Positions 62,600-64,000 of a DNA stretch of 64,000 nucleotides are shown here, piece after piece (positions within the stretch are counted from its first letter, which is position 1; each line of letters starts with the position of its first letter). The stretch covers positions 48,839,836 through 48,903,835 of the forward strand of contig CM048849.1 in assembly GCA_026545225.1 (NCBI GenBank), in the 5' to 3' direction. The translations under genes were made by a program, and so were the position numbers. The notes beneath the pieces were generated by a model. The model ran no database searches. It worked only from the letters and a program-made list of their open reading frames with translations, and had not been told where the DNA came from. The DNA comes from Cornus controversa. Its lineage: Eukaryota > Streptophyta > Magnoliopsida > Cornales > Cornaceae.

Positions 62600-63900
62600 T
62601 CTTTAAGATTAACAACGCAACCATGACGGCAGTTCTCGGCAACGACGCCATTTTGTTCGATGTGCAAAACGCGATAAAATATTGTGTAATAGTGTCGTTG
62701 TTGTTTTACACCTCGACAAAAGAAAATTTATAAAAACCTACAAATACTCTACTAAAATTAGTAAAGTGGTGAGTAGGGATCGAACCCACAGAGACTGCGT
62801 TGGTTTTGTTGTTAAGCTATCAAGATCTCTTCTAATTTAATTGAAAAAGAATTTATTTTGTTTTTAATTCTAAGGTGTTGATATTAAATGAAATAAAATA
62901 CAAACATAAATAAATGATAGATAAAATTCAAGAGAGAGAAGTCTAGGGTCTTGACTTCACCACTAGCATCATAACATTATCGATTGAAATTACTTTAGGA
63001 AAAATTCTACAATATGCATAAATAAGATTCATGGAACGATGAACATACAATTAAAGTCTAAGCAATAACCCATCTTCGGTTGGCATGAATCGTCTACCTA
63101 AACTAGGGTGTAGCACGACTTGTCTTTCCTAGGCATGGCCTATCAAAGTCCTTGTCTCATACACACATGTTCACAATAAAATCGTTAAGAGGATATATAC
63201 AAACACTCACTAAGCTACAACCCATCTTCGGTTGACACAAATCATTTACCTAAACTAGGGTATAACATGACTCGTCTTCCCTAGGCATGGACTGTCAAAG
63301 TTATATGTTCATACATGCAATGAAAACTTGTTGTAAAATTATCATTCATTAAATCTCTCATGGGAATGATTTGAGTTCAATCAAGATAAAATATCATCTA
63401 AGACAAGACAATATTAAATCAAGAATTATTATAAACATTTAAACACAACCGTAAATGCACATTTATGTAATTGTCACTTATTACACAAATGATACAAAAT
63501 AGTCCTCAAAATTATACAACGATATACATAAAAAGAACAATCCCCAAATATAATTCAATCAACAATGATACTTAGCTAAGGCTTCGTCAAACCCCTAGGA
63601 AGAAATTAGCTCCTTATGGCAGTTGTTAAAGCCTCCCTTTTCTTTCTGTCCATCGTCACGAATCGCTTCCGTCTTTTCTTTATGTTCTCCTAATAATCCC
63701 CTAGTTTTCTCCCTTTTCTCTCTGTTATTCAGTGAAGAAAATACAAACGGGACACCTCACCTCCCAAAGTGGCAAATGCGCAAAAGAAAATGGCACATGC
63801 GCCTCAAAAGTGGCATTTGCGCCCAAAAAGTGGCAGCTGCGCAAATAGGGCAGAAAGTTGTCTTAAACGTCCGTTTTAAGAAATTTTCGTGAAATATGAA
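62600..63900 (-). mobile_element. Athila-like LTR with primer-binding site, nested in the copia element
   Basis: On the minus strand, repeated AGTGGCANNTGCGC-type units (63766-63846) are followed by a leader, then TTGATTGAATTATATTTGGG. Next come two copies of a block with CCTAGTTTAGGTA and CAACCGAAGATGGGTT (63060-63300), then CTGTGGGTTCGATCCCTAC (about 62776-62794). TGGCGTCGTTGCCGAGAAC follows near 62645, one or two changes from the Athila/Tat-type primer-binding site TGGCGCCGTTGCCGGGGA. This order fits an Athila LTR and its junction. Exact ends and target-site duplication were not found. Confidence 0.55.
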
Positions 63901-64000
63901 ATTGTACAGAATTGAATTTCCTTCAATCTCTCGTGAAGAGTGGGTCATTTTTAACAATTGTGTATGGAGTTATGCTCTGAATACCAACACGGGTCCAGGA

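Larger units (their letters stand above)
55700..64000 (-). mobile_element. Decayed Ty1/copia retrotransposon, interrupted by two other elements
   Basis: Minus-strand order runs from high to low coordinates. A possible primer-binding site, TGGTATTCAGAGC (about 63973-63985), resembles TGGTATCAGAGC with one extra base. A gag remnant lies at about 62180-62360. The protease region is near 61920-61980 (WYFDFACCNHM, where D-S-A/G is expected). The gag-pre-integrase block LELWHSQLGHASLSRVK and the integrase lie at 60880-61620. Reverse transcriptase includes RRALYGLKQTPRAWF (about 60030-60075) and LLLYVNDIIIIG (about 57130-57170). RNase H remains lie at about 56350-56600. A purine tract TTTGAGGGGGC (56205-56215) precedes the 3' LTR starting TGTTAGATTATGAG at 56204. 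Frames are broken by many stops and shifts. The 5' LTR lies beyond the window; the outer 3' LTR end is uncertain. Confidence 0.9.

Noticed and set aside
62776..62794. tRNA B-box-like GTGGGTTCGATCCCTAC
   Set aside because: Belongs to the 3' part of an Athila-like LTR next to a primer-binding site; no tRNA fold.
1..64000. CRISPR arrays, bacterial operons, riboswitches or prophage
   Set aside because: The window is plant nuclear DNA; direct repeats seen are transposon- or satellite-type with no regular spacers.

Overview
This is nuclear DNA from a flowering plant, almost certainly a eudicot. The coding genes carry plant-specific families (Di19 zinc finger, plant MACPF, group VIII AP2/ERF). They have compact GT-AG introns and sit in an AT-rich, repeat-laden background. 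I cannot name the species. Only four protein-coding genes can be supported in 64 kb. The rest is intergenic DNA, introns and transposons.

Gene block, 3.5-41.4 kb. A DEHYDRATION-INDUCED 19 (Di19) gene (+, 3571-6159, five exons, 240 aa) converges on a seven-exon MACPF gene of the NSL1/CAD1 family (-, 9416-18550, 612 aa). A four-copy, roughly 305-bp tandem repeat lies between them. The MACPF gene is followed by two intronless AP2/ERF repressors with EAR motifs: an ERF4/8/11-type gene (+, 26372-27118, 248 aa) and an ERF12-type gene (-, 40930-41400, 156 aa). From memory, Arabidopsis has the same trio side by side (At1g28360 ERF12, At1g28370 ERF11, At1g28380 NSL1), so this looks like an old conserved neighbourhood. 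All four families are linked to stress or hormone responses: Di19 to drought and salt, NSL1 to salicylate-dependent cell death, and EAR-ERFs to repression of ethylene, jasmonate and defence genes. Shared regulation is an inference.

The clearest molecular finding is Di19 intron 3 (4926-5036). It is a textbook U12-type AT-AC intron, with an ATATCCTT donor, a TTCCATAAC branch site and an AC end.

Transposon block, 42.5-64 kb, with scattered elements upstream. Elements with hand-verified boundaries and target-site duplications (TSDs) are: an 8.0-kb non-coding LTR retrotransposon derivative (42583-50590, TSD gttaa, 547-bp LTRs with 21 differences); a 2,743-bp putative solo LTR (57202-59944, TSD gtcag) inserted in the reverse transcriptase of a dead Ty1/copia element (minus strand, about 55.7 kb to beyond the window end); a 528-bp solo LTR (20040-20567, TSD aacac) inside a roughly 60-bp minisatellite; and an 878-bp non-autonomous hAT element (21509-22386, TSD tattactg). 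Fragments of Athila-like LTRs, a SIRE-like LTR, hAT-type MITEs and a SINE-like sequence are less certain. Several GC-richer islands with ACGT and GCC-type motifs lie in the 13.8-kb gap between the two ERF genes and may be regulatory.
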